From: Hemileia vastatrix
Lineage: Eukaryota > Basidiomycota > Pucciniomycetes > Pucciniales > Zaghouaniaceae
DNA: 64,000 nt
Assembly (NCBI GenBank): GCA_030280995.1
Contig: JASXTE010000008.1
Coordinates: forward strand, 24,425,193 to 24,489,192
Direction of reading: 5' to 3'
Shown here: piece by piece, positions 12,256 to 23,294 of the stretch
How positions within the stretch are numbered: the stretch's first letter is position 1
Layout: each line of letters starts with the position of its first letter
Program-made: the position numbers and the translations under genes
The notes under the pieces: model-generated
Seen by the model: the letters and a program-made list of their open reading frames with translations, nothing else
The model's database searches: none
Told to the model about the DNA's origin: nothing

Positions 12256-13959
12256 ACCAGACTAATAAGGTAAGAAACAAATGTAATGTGAAGAATAAAA
12301 CATTAGGTAGGAAACAAAAGTATGAGGTCTAATATAAGTTGTCAAGTATTATTTTTACTTCATGATTATTTCTTTGAACCTCATATAAGATAGTATACTT
12401 ACTTAAATTAATGAGCCATCAGGCCATGTGTTGTATAATGATAATCATGGGGACATTTATTTTCTTCATGAGGTTCATGTATTCACTTGTGTTTTATTTC
12501 ATTGACTTTGGTCATAGACAATTTCCACTCACATTTTTACTTGAATTGTCATTATTTAGGTTTCTTAATTATCTTATATTTCTTTTTTACAAGTTAATTT
12601 TTGAAATGAACTTAAATTATGGAAATTTATGCCCCTACTTCAATAAAACACAGGGAAGCGTATTGCCAATTTTTCTTTTGTCAAAATAATTTTTTGAATA
12701 TGAAAAAAATAGTGATCCACACAACCTGTTATAATAAATAGAAGGGGAGGGTATATCCAAAAAAAAATTTTGACATTAATTTTTTTTGACTTAGAAATAA
12801 TTTGGTTCTGTAAACCCAGAAAAGAAACTGACAATGAAGATTGTGTTTGAGAACAAATTTAATGAAGTGATAAATCAAAGACAAAAAATAAATTATTAAA
12901 AATTATTGAATGAAAGATTGAAGTTATGATGTAGGGAGTATGATCTAGATTATTAGATATCAGTATTTTAGTTAGACAAAAAAAATTGAACATTTTAAAT
13001 TTAAAAATTTTCATTTTCCTCTCTTTTAATTCTAATCCTATCTTTCTTTAAATCTAAACAATCACAACGTAATATAGGGGGTGGACTTACTAGCAAGTCC
13101 CCAACCTGAACTCATATGGAACTCAGACTGAACTCATACTGAACTCTACTTGAACATCCACCTAAAACTGCTCTGCTGAGTGGTTTTCATCCCTGATTGT
13201 ATGGTCCCTTTGTCAATAGCTCAATGTGTGTTTAATCTGTGGTGATTTTGGGTCCAATGTTTCAGACTTGCTAGAAAGTCTTCCCCCCATATTGTGTGGT
13301 GAATATATCTCAATTTCTAAAAAAGTTTCATCCTTTTTTTGTCAATGAAGCCAAAAACTAGCAGAACCTCTTTTCTTGAGTCTTTTACCAAGAAGGGTTT
13401 ATTCTTTATCTTCTAACCATTTATTAACAGCTACTTCTTTAAGTTTCTCAATTTGATGAGTCTTGGTTTGGGTTAATACATGGGGAGTAAAGAAGCAATA
13501 CAAAGGATAAAATTATAAAAAAATTAGTTTAAGCTTACTTTCATGTGATAACCAAGCTCCATGTCAGAATATGTAGTTGGTTCTTCAAATTCAGGAGAGT
13601 CAATCAAAGGATATAAAGGAAATTCTCTATTATTTGTAAGAGATTCAGAAAGTTTTGTACCTTGATTATTTTTATGATGCCTTACATAAAAATATTAAGT
13701 TGTGAGGATAGAAATTTAAGCAGAAAGATTTGATAAAGAAAGGAATAAAATTTAATAGACTTACTGTGGTGTGAAGGAGAAAAATCATATTTTGAAAAAT
13801 AACTGGGAGAGAAGATATGTGAGGTGAAGTATATGGGTTGGGATGAAAGGAAGGTGATTTGCATATGATTGGAAGGGTGTGGGTATTGATGAACTGAATT
13901 GTGGTTGAGAGAATTTTAGAAAAGTAGGATGTATTTGACCCCATGTTTGAGACCCCAAG
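12256..13959. repeat. Host-like segment, second copy
   Basis: From 12511 on it repeats 1-1449. No supported gene. It ends at CCAAG (13955-13959), where another family A insertion begins. Confidence 0.8.
13063..13301. mobile_element. CACTA-like MITE, copy 4 (duplicate of copy 1)
   Basis: Same ends and same AAT target duplication as 553-791. It was therefore copied with the surrounding segment and does not represent a new insertion. Confidence 0.85.
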
Positions 13960-16055
13960 TGTCAGGCTAAGGTCAAGTACAAGGACGTGAACTAGCTTAA
14001 ATAGTCAGTTGTCTAGAAGATTTTAATGGTCCTATATGAATACTGTAGAAGACAATTTCATTGCTTACTTATTGGTATGAAGTGAATATTTTAAGTGCCA
14101 AAAGTCAAATATGCTTTTATGTGGTCACTTGATTTAACTGGTCTACAATATGTAGCCGTGTTTTTATATTCAAAAGAAAACAACTGTCAGTATGATTCTT
14201 TCTCAATATTTAATGAATTTTACAAACCAATAAAAGAAAAGATTAAGAGTCCTGTTAAAAGAAAACAATTAATCAGTTTAATTGGTTTATTATCTGCAAT
14301 GATCACAAATTTAATTGGTCTATTGACAGACTCCCACTAAGAACAATTATAAGTTAAATTAGTGGTAAAATTGTTGATTCAATATCACAATTTTATAATA
14401 TAACAGGGCTTCTTTTTCTGAAATCACTATATAAGTGACCCCAACCTGTTGTAATTATCCAAATATTTCTATAGGGATATTATTTATGTGCACCTTCTTT
14501 TGAAAATTTCACTTACAGGATTATAACAGAATTCTTGAGGAAAGGTCCCCAATTGTCAGGCTAAGGTCAAGTACAAGGACGTGAACTAGCTTGAATAGTC
14601 AGTTGTCTAGAAGATTTTAATGGTCCTATATGAATACTGTAGTTCTAATCCACTAAGTTGTAAAATATAATCAAATATAAAGGTCTCAGTAATATAATTC
14701 TCACTATTCTTATATATGGCTTACAATCTTTATAGTTGGTAGAAAAATAGATTATATAAATTCAGATACTATTCAAAAGTCTTATAAAAGTACTAATTGA
14801 TATGTATTGTAATTGGATTGGTTATATTGGTTAAATTGTAATGATAAAGAATGCAGAAATACAACCCAAAAACCTCCTCCTTTTATACACACTGAGTTCC
14901 CCAATGATTCCCTTGATGTACCACCCAATACACAGTTAATCACGCCTCTAAACAACTAATAGACATTCCCATCAACATTCCCAGTGACCCATGACATAAT
15001 TAGAAGAGTAATAACCGCCAAAATCCTGAAATAATAAGGGAAATCCATCAAAATTAAAGAAAAAGACAAAAAGAGAGTATATGCGTATAAAACAATAATA
15101 TTAAGGACTAAAGGAGACTTTTTAAGGTTAATAATAGCTTAATAATAAGGGGGATTGACTGTAGAAATAATGGGGCTAATCCTGACATTATACTACGTGA
15201 AATTCCCATTCAAAAATAACCAAAATTGACTGAGAAACCACCCAAAAACTTAAAAAAGAGCGTGAGATGTGGGGTAACTACATGCAGTTCTTGGCAGGCT
15301 CTTGCACGGGTAAATCCTTGACTAAAATTAGGCGAATTTAAGCGTGGTGATGAAATAAAGTGCCAAGAGTGAGGTTATTAATGAAATTAGTGCATATAAA
15401 CAAGGTCAATGCATTATTAATTAAGCTAGGACACTAAATAAGCGCCTGTCGCCTATTTTAGTGTGTTTCCCCACAGTGGGCGTAGAATGTGGGGTAATTA
15501 TAGTGTGAAAAAGCTAACTTTGCTAAAAATGAAGCTATTCACATGGGAAAAAAGCAGGCAGTATGTGGCCAGTACACAGAAGCCATTTCTGGCATAAAAA
15601 AACACCAAATTTAAAAAGTGTTATTTTTATGCATTTAAATAGCCAAATCAATAGTTCTAAATGAGCCCAATTGATCTGTCAAAGCGCAATTTTGATATTC
15701 TCAATTTTATAGCGCATATAGTCAACTTTTAAGTGAAATAAAGCGCATTTCTTGTTTTTTGCATAAAACAATGAATATAACAGCTTTAAGTGTACTTAAA
15801 AATTATGTAGCCTTATACTTAAGGTTCTTAAGATTACCCTAACATACTAAAACTTAATATTAAGTACATAAGACCTATAAAAGGTGGATATATGCGTGTA
15901 TATAAGGTGTTATAATGGCATTTTTTGTGTATTATCATAATTTTACTTATGTATACAATTTGTGTACTCTCATTTATTATTCCCATGTATAGTTCATGTG
16001 TTTAACATAACTTATAGTTACTTTTTACTCAGTCCTGGAGATATACAGGCTGACA
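13960..16055 (-). mobile_element. Gypsy A, internally deleted copy
   Basis: It keeps about 89 bp of the left LTR (13960-14048), then jumps into the leader (14049-14553) and a full 5' LTR (14554-16055, 1502 bp). Flanks are CCAAG on both sides (13955-13959, 16056-16060). The uninterrupted target is at 34434-34438. The coding region and most of one LTR are lost, with only one or two bases of shared sequence at the deletion junction. Confidence 0.92.
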
Positions 16056-16060
16056 CCAAG

Positions 16061-17475
16061 CTACAAATCAGTCATGTTTCATGCTGTGTTTGTGTGGTGT
16101 TCCTCAAATGAAACATGCTAGTCATCTTTGCTAAGGTTTGACACCCCTTTATAATATGTAAAAAATATGAACTATTGATTTCTTATCAATGGCATTAAAT
16201 TTCAAGGAAAATTGTGAACTTCAGCTTAAAAATTAGTGATTCTGGCAAATTAGGGTAGCATCATTAGAGAGAAATGGTGAAATATAGTCATATCCCAGAA
16301 AGAAATGATCATAAATATTGTTTTAGTTATAATTCTTGACATTTTGTTGATCTATTTTTCCAATTTTGTTGAATTTTCAGTTGAGTGACCAATGAAAATC
16401 AAAAAAAGCTTGTTGACATTATTATTTTATTTGGCCAATAATAAATATTTTTTGAACATTAATTTTTAAATATAACTATTTTCAGTGCCTCTTTCCAATG
16501 GTGCTAGTCTCAAAGCTTTACAAGTACCAGTGTTAAAGTTTAAATTCTCATTATTAAATAAATTTTAATGCCATGAAAAAGTTACCCATTGAGTTAAACT
16601 TTTGATATGATATTATGAATTTAGAGCTCTAAATTATTTATTTATTTGAATAATTTCATGTTATTTTAGTGATGATTTTGAGGTCAACCAACTTTTTGAA
16701 AAGTGAGGAAGACTTTATTTTGTGGACTGTCCATTTTCAGCCTTATAACCTAAAACAAATTAATTAAAATTAGTTAAATATATGTATTTTTTTGCTTCCT
16801 AAATGCACCTATATAAACTTTCTGAAACAGCTGGCAGTAAAAATTCTGAGATATTTAATTATTGTAAGACCCCTTAGCTCCAATATTAAAAAATCATTAA
16901 CACAATCCTTTAAAAAGCATAATTAAGCCTTTATTATTTAAATTAAGTCCAAAAGACCTTGAAAAAAAATTGAAACTGTCCTATGAATCCTAATTCAGCC
17001 AATACTTGACTAACTTTGACCATGAGCTGCAGTAAGTAAATACAATGAAAAAAAAGAAAGAAATGAAAGGGACTTATAATTTTTATAGGGGTATAAAACT
17101 CTTGGAAACCTTTCGAAAACTTTATCATGCTGAAGGCTATGGAAGTATTTTTTGAAAAAATTTGGCAAACCAAAATGATTATGAAACTGGCATTTTTTTT
17201 GAAAAATTGCTGCTTTAATTAAAAATAAGGCCATTCTTTTGTGTTGACCTATATCAGAACTATGGCTGTTGTATTTTGGAAATACACACTTAGACAAGTG
17301 CAAATGAGTAATTACAAATTTCCAAGTTTGGCACCTAGTTTTTTTAAAAAAATATGGATAATAATTGATCTATTTCATTTTTATTTAATATTAATTTAAT
17401 AGTGGATTGAAGTACTTTGATACCTCCTGTTAAGTCCTTTCAAATGAATGGCTGCTTATGCTCTAAGAAATAACT
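16061..17475. repeat. Host-like segment R, first copy
   Basis: Near-identical to 34439-35856. Contains only short chance frames (for example minus 17010-17303). I see no gene in it. Confidence 0.8.
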
Positions 17476-17534
17476 AATATTGAACGTATTGTTCTTCCTC
17501 AGACTCCCCTGCTTTGAGGAATCAAGACTTGGTA
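17476..17534. other. Unassigned junction sequence
   Basis: About 59 bp between the end of the duplicated host segment and the truncated family B LTR. It matches nothing else in the window. Confidence 0.4.
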
Positions 17535-18133
17535 CCAATAGGGTGCCTTAGTCTCCTTTTCAATAAGCGACGCACAGCGCTAGGTTCAACGAAATAGTAC
17601 AGTAGTAGTTTTCATTAAAGTTTTGTTAATTAATTAAAGAGGGTTAAATTTAGCATGGACAGATATTTAGCGAAGAGGGTCTAAGTGTATGTTAGTAATG
17701 GTCAATGGAATGGGAATGGTGCGATGGAAGGGAGGTCAATGCGAGGAGGAACAAAGGATATAAAAGGAATTAGGTATTTGGTTCGATATTCCTTAGAATT
17801 AAATTATAAAATTGTATTTACATTAATAGTGGTAAATCTTTAAAGTTAAAATCATTGTTATTGTATCTTTCTTTTATTTTCTCAATATTCATTTCTAAAT
17901 CCTAAATCTTTGATTATTGAGTTTCCAACCCTTCGTGAGATTTTAAGAATTACTATTACCTTTGAAACTAGTCTGTAATTCTTCTCGAACAAACCTCGAA
18001 CCTGTAGCTCATACTTCGAGTGACCTTCGAATCATTTCCTTGAATCATTCCTCTGTGCTTCAAAGAAGTTTCTAAATCCCTCATCTCACTTTCAGGAACA
18101 TCCTCGACCTTGTGCGTAGGTCTTCCGGTGACA
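17535..18133 (+). repeat. Gypsy B1 5' LTR, truncated
   Basis: Matches the last ~600 bp of the family B LTR and ends CCGGTGACA. The first ~170 bp are missing. It keeps a TATAAAAGG promoter element (near 17760). Confidence 0.85.
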
Positions 18134-18148
18134 GTATAATTTAATTCT
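17795..18148 (+). other. Gypsy B1 self-priming pair
   Basis: AGAATTAAATTATA (17795-17808), about 35 bp after the TATA box, is exactly complementary to TATAATTTAATTCT (18135-18148), which starts two bases after the LTR end. See the B2 entry for the interpretation. Confidence 0.65.
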
Positions 18149-18204
18149 CCGTAGCTCTCATTCTTTGCACTACTACGTCCTTTTAGGTGTTTCTAAAATT
18201 TTAA

Positions 18205-19379
18205 ATGGCACCTGTTCAATGCACTCCTCCTACGGGCGCTACTACTAGAGCTTGCGCTAGAGGCAGGGCAACAGCCACAAGGTCTGTTTCCCACACTCAC
18301 TCTTTGGAACCACTCAACCTTAGGGAACGGCAACATTCAGTTCAATCTGTAGAAGACATCCCACAAGATTTTGAGGATTCTAGTGATGAAGAAGAAGGAG
18401 AGGATACAATGCACGAGGCACCATCCGCCCCTGCCAATCACCCTTCTGGCGAATCCTCAGAACCTGGACCATCTAACTCTCTGGAAGATTTCATGAGACT
18501 TTTCATGAAAACCCTTACAAATCCAACGTCTTCAGAGGGATCTAAGTTCAAAACTCCTTCTATGAAGTCTCCTGACAAATTTGACGGAGATCACCCCGAC
18601 AGATTGCGACCCTTCTTGCAAACCTGCAAGCTACTGTTCCATAATGACCCTCGAACCTTTAACAGCGACCAATCAAAGGTTGTTTACGCTTCTTCATTCC
18701 TAGCCGGGAAAGCAGCAAGATGGTTCGAACCTTATCTACTCATGCTTTCTTCGACAGAAACCCACTTACTTATCAATAATTGGGAAAAGTTCGAAGACCA
18801 ACTTTTTACGTTGTTTGGGGACCCTAATAAAACAGACAACGCGGAAATTGAACTTGATTTTCTTTGCATGAGTGATAACGGTAAAGCCTCTGAATATATC
18901 TCGAACTTCAGAGCACTTCATACTCGAGTAGGTTGGAATGATGCTGCCCTTAAGTATCATTTCAAGAAAGGACTTCCTTTGAGGATTATAGATCAATTAA
19001 ATCTTCACGGTCAGAAGATGACTACCTTAACTGATTTAATGGATCAAACCCTCAAACTTGACGGCGTTTATCAAGGACGACTTCAACATTGTCGATATGC
19101 CAACAAATCTCAAGGCATAAATTTTAAATCGGGACCTTCTTCACACCCATGACCAAATCAATCCTCCTCGACTTAATCCAAACCCAATAAGGGAAAGGAT
19201 AAACTTTGACCCCAGGCGATATCAGCAAAGTACTGGATCCTAAAGGGGAACTTAAAGAAGCTGAGAGGAAGAGACGAGCAGATAATGGGTTATGTATGTA
19301 TTGTGGGGGTAAGCACAAATTGGAAGACTGTGTAAAGTTGAAGGAAAGAGAAGGTACTAGTTCAAAGTCAAAAAACTAG
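18205..19379 (+). pseudogene. Gypsy B1 gag
   Basis: ATG at 18205, product beginning MAPVQCTPPTG. After an acidic, Ser/Pro-rich N-terminus comes a capsid domain (KFDGDHPDRLRPFLQTCKL through KGLPLRIIDQL). Compared with B2, an in-frame TGA replaces CGA just after GPSSHP (19150-19152), a TAA replaces CAA soon after, and a short deletion follows near 19207. The CX2CX3HX4C knuckle (CMYCGGKHKLEDC) is therefore out of reach. The frame would end at TAG 19377-19379. Confidence 0.85.
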
Positions 19380-19431
19380 TAGATAGTTTACTTGTGTGCA
19401 AAGCAAACTATCTTATCTCTCCCAGTGCACA
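19370..19431 (+). other. Gypsy B1 -1 frameshift signal with pseudoknot
   Basis: The slippery heptamer A_AAA_AAC (19370-19376) is in phase with gag and directly precedes the gag TAG. Four bases later a 9-bp stem forms between AGATAGTTT (19381-19389) and AAACTATCT (19405-19413). Its loop TGTGCA (19395-19400) can pair with TGCACA (19426-19431), giving an H-type pseudoknot. The -1 frame is open from 19376 into the protease. Confidence 0.75.
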
Positions 19432-21208
19432 GAACCTTCATGTCTTAAGGACTGGAGTTGCCTTAAACCGCTTGAGATTCATTCTTTTTAAGGAGGATAT
19501 CCCCTTCAGTTGTCTTATAGACTCTGGAGCTTCAATTTCTTTTGTTAGTTTATCTTTTGCCGAGAAGCTTCAACTAACATTTACAGATATCGATCGAACT
19601 CCAATCTATTTGGTCAAATCAGAGGAACCCAAATATTGGGTAAGTAAGAAAGTTTTATGGGTTTTCAACTTTCCAAACTTTCCCCCCTTTGAGTGGGAAT
19701 TATCAGTCTTGGACGCCCCAAGGATGGACGATACCATTCTTGGCCATGACTTTTTAACGCATTGGAATCCTGAAATTGATTGGACTAGGGGATTGATCAC
19801 TTCACGCTCTAAGTATATTTCTGATTCTTCAATGCAAGTCAATAGGGAGTTAAATAACCCGCCTGACAACGTCCTGCTAGAGGACAAGTCTCTGCCAGAT
19901 GACTTGCAAGCATCTGATCCTTCTTTAAATGAGCAATTGGCTAACCCTTCTAGCTTGATGACTTCACTCGAAGAGGATTTAAATTGCCTCGAAGTAATCG
20001 AATTCTGCTCTCTCAATACAGGTATCCCCTCGACAGATTCTCTCGAAGATGAAGAGGACAACCAAATCAACGTTGAAGCCATTAAATCAACTCTACTGGA
20101 AATATACCACAATTTCCTCAATGTTTCTCAATCCGCAAGGCCGATAAGTTACCACCTCATTGACCATACGACCATCAAATAGAGTTAATAGGCCCAGTAC
20201 CTCCGGCAGGTCCTGTCTATTCTTTATCAAAAGACAAATCTCAAGTTCTTCGAGACTACATTGCAGAGAATGTAGCCAAAGGTCTCATCAGAGCCAGTAA
20301 ATCTCCAACCAGCTCCCCTGTCCTCTTTGTAAAAAAGAAGGATGGTAGTCTTAGGTTTTGTGTTGACTATAGAAAGCTCAACACAGTCATGAAGAAGAAT
20401 GCATATCCTGTTCCTCCTATGTCATTACTTCTTACCCTTTTCAATGTTGCTAATTTCTTTTCTAAAATTGATCTTAGAGGCGCTTACAATCTTATTCGCA
20501 TTGCGGAAGGTCATGAACCACTGACTGCAATGCGCACTAGATTTGGTAGTTTTGAATATTTAGTTATGTCTTTTGGATTATGTAACGCACCTTCAACTTT
20601 TCAAACTTTTGTTAATGATATCTTTCAAGATGTTGTTGAAAAATTTGTAGTCGTCTATTTAGATGATATTTTAATATTCTCGAAAACACGAGATGAACAT
20701 ATTCATCATGTTCGACAGGTCCTAAATCGTCATCGAGATCATGGTCTCTACGCCAAGCATAATAAATGCGAATTCCACCTCAAATCAATTAATTTTTTAG
20801 GTTTTACGTTTTCCACTGACGGTTTAGTCATGGATGACAAAAAAGTCCAGGAAATCCTGGAATGGCTTGAGCCAAAAAACATTAAATCACTCCAAGGATT
20901 TTTGGGTTTTGCAAACTTCTATAGAAGATTTATTAAAGATTACTCTAAAACTATTTCCAATCTTACTTCTCTTCTTAGAAAAGACATTCCTTTTGTCTTT
21001 ACCTCTACAGCAGGAAAGGAATTCGAAGCACTAAAAACGGCGTTCACCACAGCCCCAATTCTTCGACATTTTGATCCTTCTTCCTCGACAATAGTTGAGA
21101 CAGATGCGAGCGATAATGCTATTGCAGGGGCCATCTCCCAATTAAATCCTGAAACAAATTTGTTTCATCCTGTTGCTTTTGAGTCACGCAAACTCATAGC
21201 CGCAGAAT
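19376..21208 (+). pseudogene. Gypsy B1 pol, N-terminal part (PR-RT-start of RNase H)
   Basis: The -1 frame after the slippery site encodes an aspartic protease (CLIDSGASISFVS) and a linker. A one-base loss near 20124 and a TGA near 20160 break it. Reverse transcriptase (YLDDIL) and the start of RNase H (VETDASDNAIAG) follow. The protein is cut inside RNase H at 21208 by insertion of B2; the rest resumes at 29691. ATG at 20389 is a mutated ACG codon, not a real start. Confidence 0.88.
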
Positions 21209-21606
21209 TGTCACGCGCCACGTGACACTCGAAGCGAAATTAACTCAACAAATCAATAATATTGAGTCCTAAATCTATACTCGAAGCGCAGAAAGCAATT
21301 CTCCATAGCAACTGCGATTTTCCTTTGTGTACTGCTATTTAACTGCGCTAGCCTAAACTCTAAATCTAAATTAGTCAATCTCCCAATAGGGTACCTTAGT
21401 CCTTTTCAATAAGCGACGCACAGCGCTAGGATCAACGAAATAGTATAGTAGTAGTTTTTTTTCCATTAAAGTTGTTAATTAATTAAGAGGGACAAATTGA
21501 GCATGAACGGATATTTAGTAGAGAGGGTCTAAATGTATGTTAGTAATGGTCAATGGAACAGGAATGCTGTGATGGAAGGGAGGTCAATGCGAGGAGGAAC
21601 AAAGGA

Positions 21607-21614
21607 TATAAAAG
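21607..21614 (+). promoter_or_regulatory. Gypsy B LTR TATA box
   Basis: TATAAAAG in the 5' LTR of B2; the same element is in every family B LTR here. The predicted transcript start lies about 36 bp downstream, where the self-priming sequence begins. Confidence 0.6.
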
Positions 21615-21642
21615 GAGTTAAGTATTTGGTTCGATATTCCTT

Positions 21643-21656
21643 AGAATTAAATTATA
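21643..21656 (+). other. Predicted 5' end of gypsy B RNA (self-primer)
   Basis: AGAATTAAATTATA is a perfect 14-nt complement of 21986-21999, just after the LTR. In Tf1/sushi chromoviruses the first bases of the RNA fold back on the primer site to prime reverse transcription. Its position relative to the TATA box fits this role. Confidence 0.65.
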
Positions 21657-21985
21657 ATATCGTATTTACATTAATAGTGGTAAAAACCTTAAAAGTTAAA
21701 TCATTGTTATTGTATCTTTCTTTTACCTTCTCAAATATTCATTTCTAAATCCTAAATTTTTGATTATTGAGTTTCCAACCCTTCGTGAGATTTTAAGAAT
21801 TATTATTACCTTGGAACTAGTTTATAATTCTTCACAATCGAACCTCAAACCTATAGCTATTACTTCGAGTGACCTTCGAATCATTTCCGCGAATCATTCC
21901 TCTGTGCTTCAAAGAAGTTTCTAAAAATCCCTCATCTGACTTACAGGAACATCCTCGACCTTGTGCGTAGGTCGTCCGGTGAAAG

Positions 21986-21999
21986 TATAATTTAATTCT
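21986..21999 (+). other. Gypsy B2 self-complementary primer site
   Basis: TATAATTTAATTCT, starting two bases past the LTR end. It lacks the TGG start of a tRNA-type primer site. Confidence 0.65.
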
Positions 22000-22055
22000 C
22001 CGTAGTTCTCATTCTTTGCACCACTACATCTTTTTAGGTGCTTCTAAAATTTTAA

Positions 22056-23242
22056 ATGGCACCTGTTCAACGCACTCCTCCTACGGGCGCTACTACTAGA
22101 GCTCGCGCTAGAGGCAGGCCAACAGCCACAAGGTCTGTTTCTCGCACTCACTCTTTGGAACCACTCGACCTTAGGGAACGGCAACATTCAGTTCAATCTG
22201 TAGAAGACATCCCACAAATTTTGAGGATTCTAGTGATGATGAAGAAGGAGAGGATACAATGCACGAGGCACCATCTGCCCCTGCCAATCACCCTGCTGGC
22301 CAATCCTCAGAAACTGGACCATCTAACTCTCTGGAAGATTTCATGAGACTTTTTATGAAAACCCTTTCAAATCCAACGTCTTCAGAGGGATCTAAGTTCA
22401 AAACTCCTTCTATGAAATCTCCTGACAAATTCGACGGAGATCACCCCGACAGATTGCGACCCTTCTTGCAAACCTGCAAGCTACTGTTCCATAATGACCC
22501 TCGAACCTTTAACAGCGACCGATCAAAGGTTGTTTACGCTTCTTCATTCCTAGCCGGGAAAGCAGCAAGATGGTTCGAACCTTATCTACTCATGCTTTCT
22601 TCGACAGAAACCCACTTACTTATCAATAATTGGGAAAAGTTTGAAGACCAACTTTTTACGTTGTTTGGGGACCCTAATGAAATGGACAACGCAGAAATTG
22701 AACTTGATTTTCTTTGCATGAGTGATAATGGTAAAGCCTCTGAATATATCTCAAACTTCAGAGCACTTCAAACTCGAGTAGGTTGGAATGATGCTGCTCT
22801 TAAGTATCATTTCAGGAAAGGACTTCCTTCGAGGATTCTGGATCAATTAAATCTTCACGGTCAGAAGATGACTACTTTAACAGATTTAATGGATCAAACC
22901 CTTGAACTTGACGGCGTTTATCAAGGACGACTTCAACATTGTCGATATGCCAACAAATCTCAAGGCCTAAATTTTAAATCGGGACCTTCTTCACACCCAC
23001 GACCAAATCAATCCTCCTCGACTCAATCCAAACCCAATAAGGGAAAGGATAAACCTCGACCAAAAGGCTTGACCCCAGGCGATATCAGCAAAGTACTGGA
23101 TCCTAAAGGGGAACTTAAAGAAGCTGAGAGGAAGAGAAGAGCAGATAATGGGTTATGTATGTATTGTGGGGGTAAGCACAAGTTGGAAGACTGTGTAAAG
23201 TTGAAGGAAAGAGAAGGTACTAGTTCAAAGTCAAAAAACTAG
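22056..23242 (+). pseudogene. Gypsy B2 gag (single frameshift)
   Basis: ATG at 22056. One base is lost near 22215 (CACAAATTTTG where B1 has CACAAGATTTTG), which shifts the acidic region. The frame from 22259 restores the capsid (KFDGDHPDRLRPFLQTCKL...SRILDQLNLHGQ), a basic linker and the zinc knuckle CMYCGGKHKLEDC. It ends at TAG 23240-23242. Without the lost base, Gag would be about 395 residues. Confidence 0.9.
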
Positions 23243-23294
23243 TAGATAGTTTACTTGTGTGCAAAGCAAACTATCTTATCTCTCCCAGTGCACA
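23233..23294 (+). other. Gypsy B2 -1 frameshift signal with pseudoknot
   Basis: A_AAA_AAC at 23233-23239, TAG at 23240-23242, stem 23244-23252 with 23268-23276, and pseudoknot pairing 23258-23263 with 23289-23294. Unchanged from B1, although the surrounding coding sequence has drifted. Confidence 0.78.

Larger units (their letters stand above)
21209..21984 (+). repeat. Gypsy B2 5' LTR (776 bp)
   Basis: Begins TGTCACGCGCCACGTGACA, whose outer six bases form an inverted repeat around a CACGTG E-box. It ends CCGGTGAAA, a change from TGACA. The same length as 28910-29685, with roughly 2% difference, much of it at CpG. Confidence 0.92.

Noticed and set aside
17010..17303. 97-codon minus-strand ORF, partly repeated at 35466-35684
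   Set aside because: Sits in the duplicated host segment, and small indels between copies alter it. Likely chance.
19606..20121. 171-codon minus-strand ORF opposite B1 protease (similar one at 23469-23948)
   Set aside because: Antisense shadow of pol with no intron or motif, unlike the antisense genes near the 3' LTR.
21985..22002. tRNA-type primer site in gypsy B
   Set aside because: No TGG start and no tRNA-like 3' end; the self-complementary pair explains the site better.
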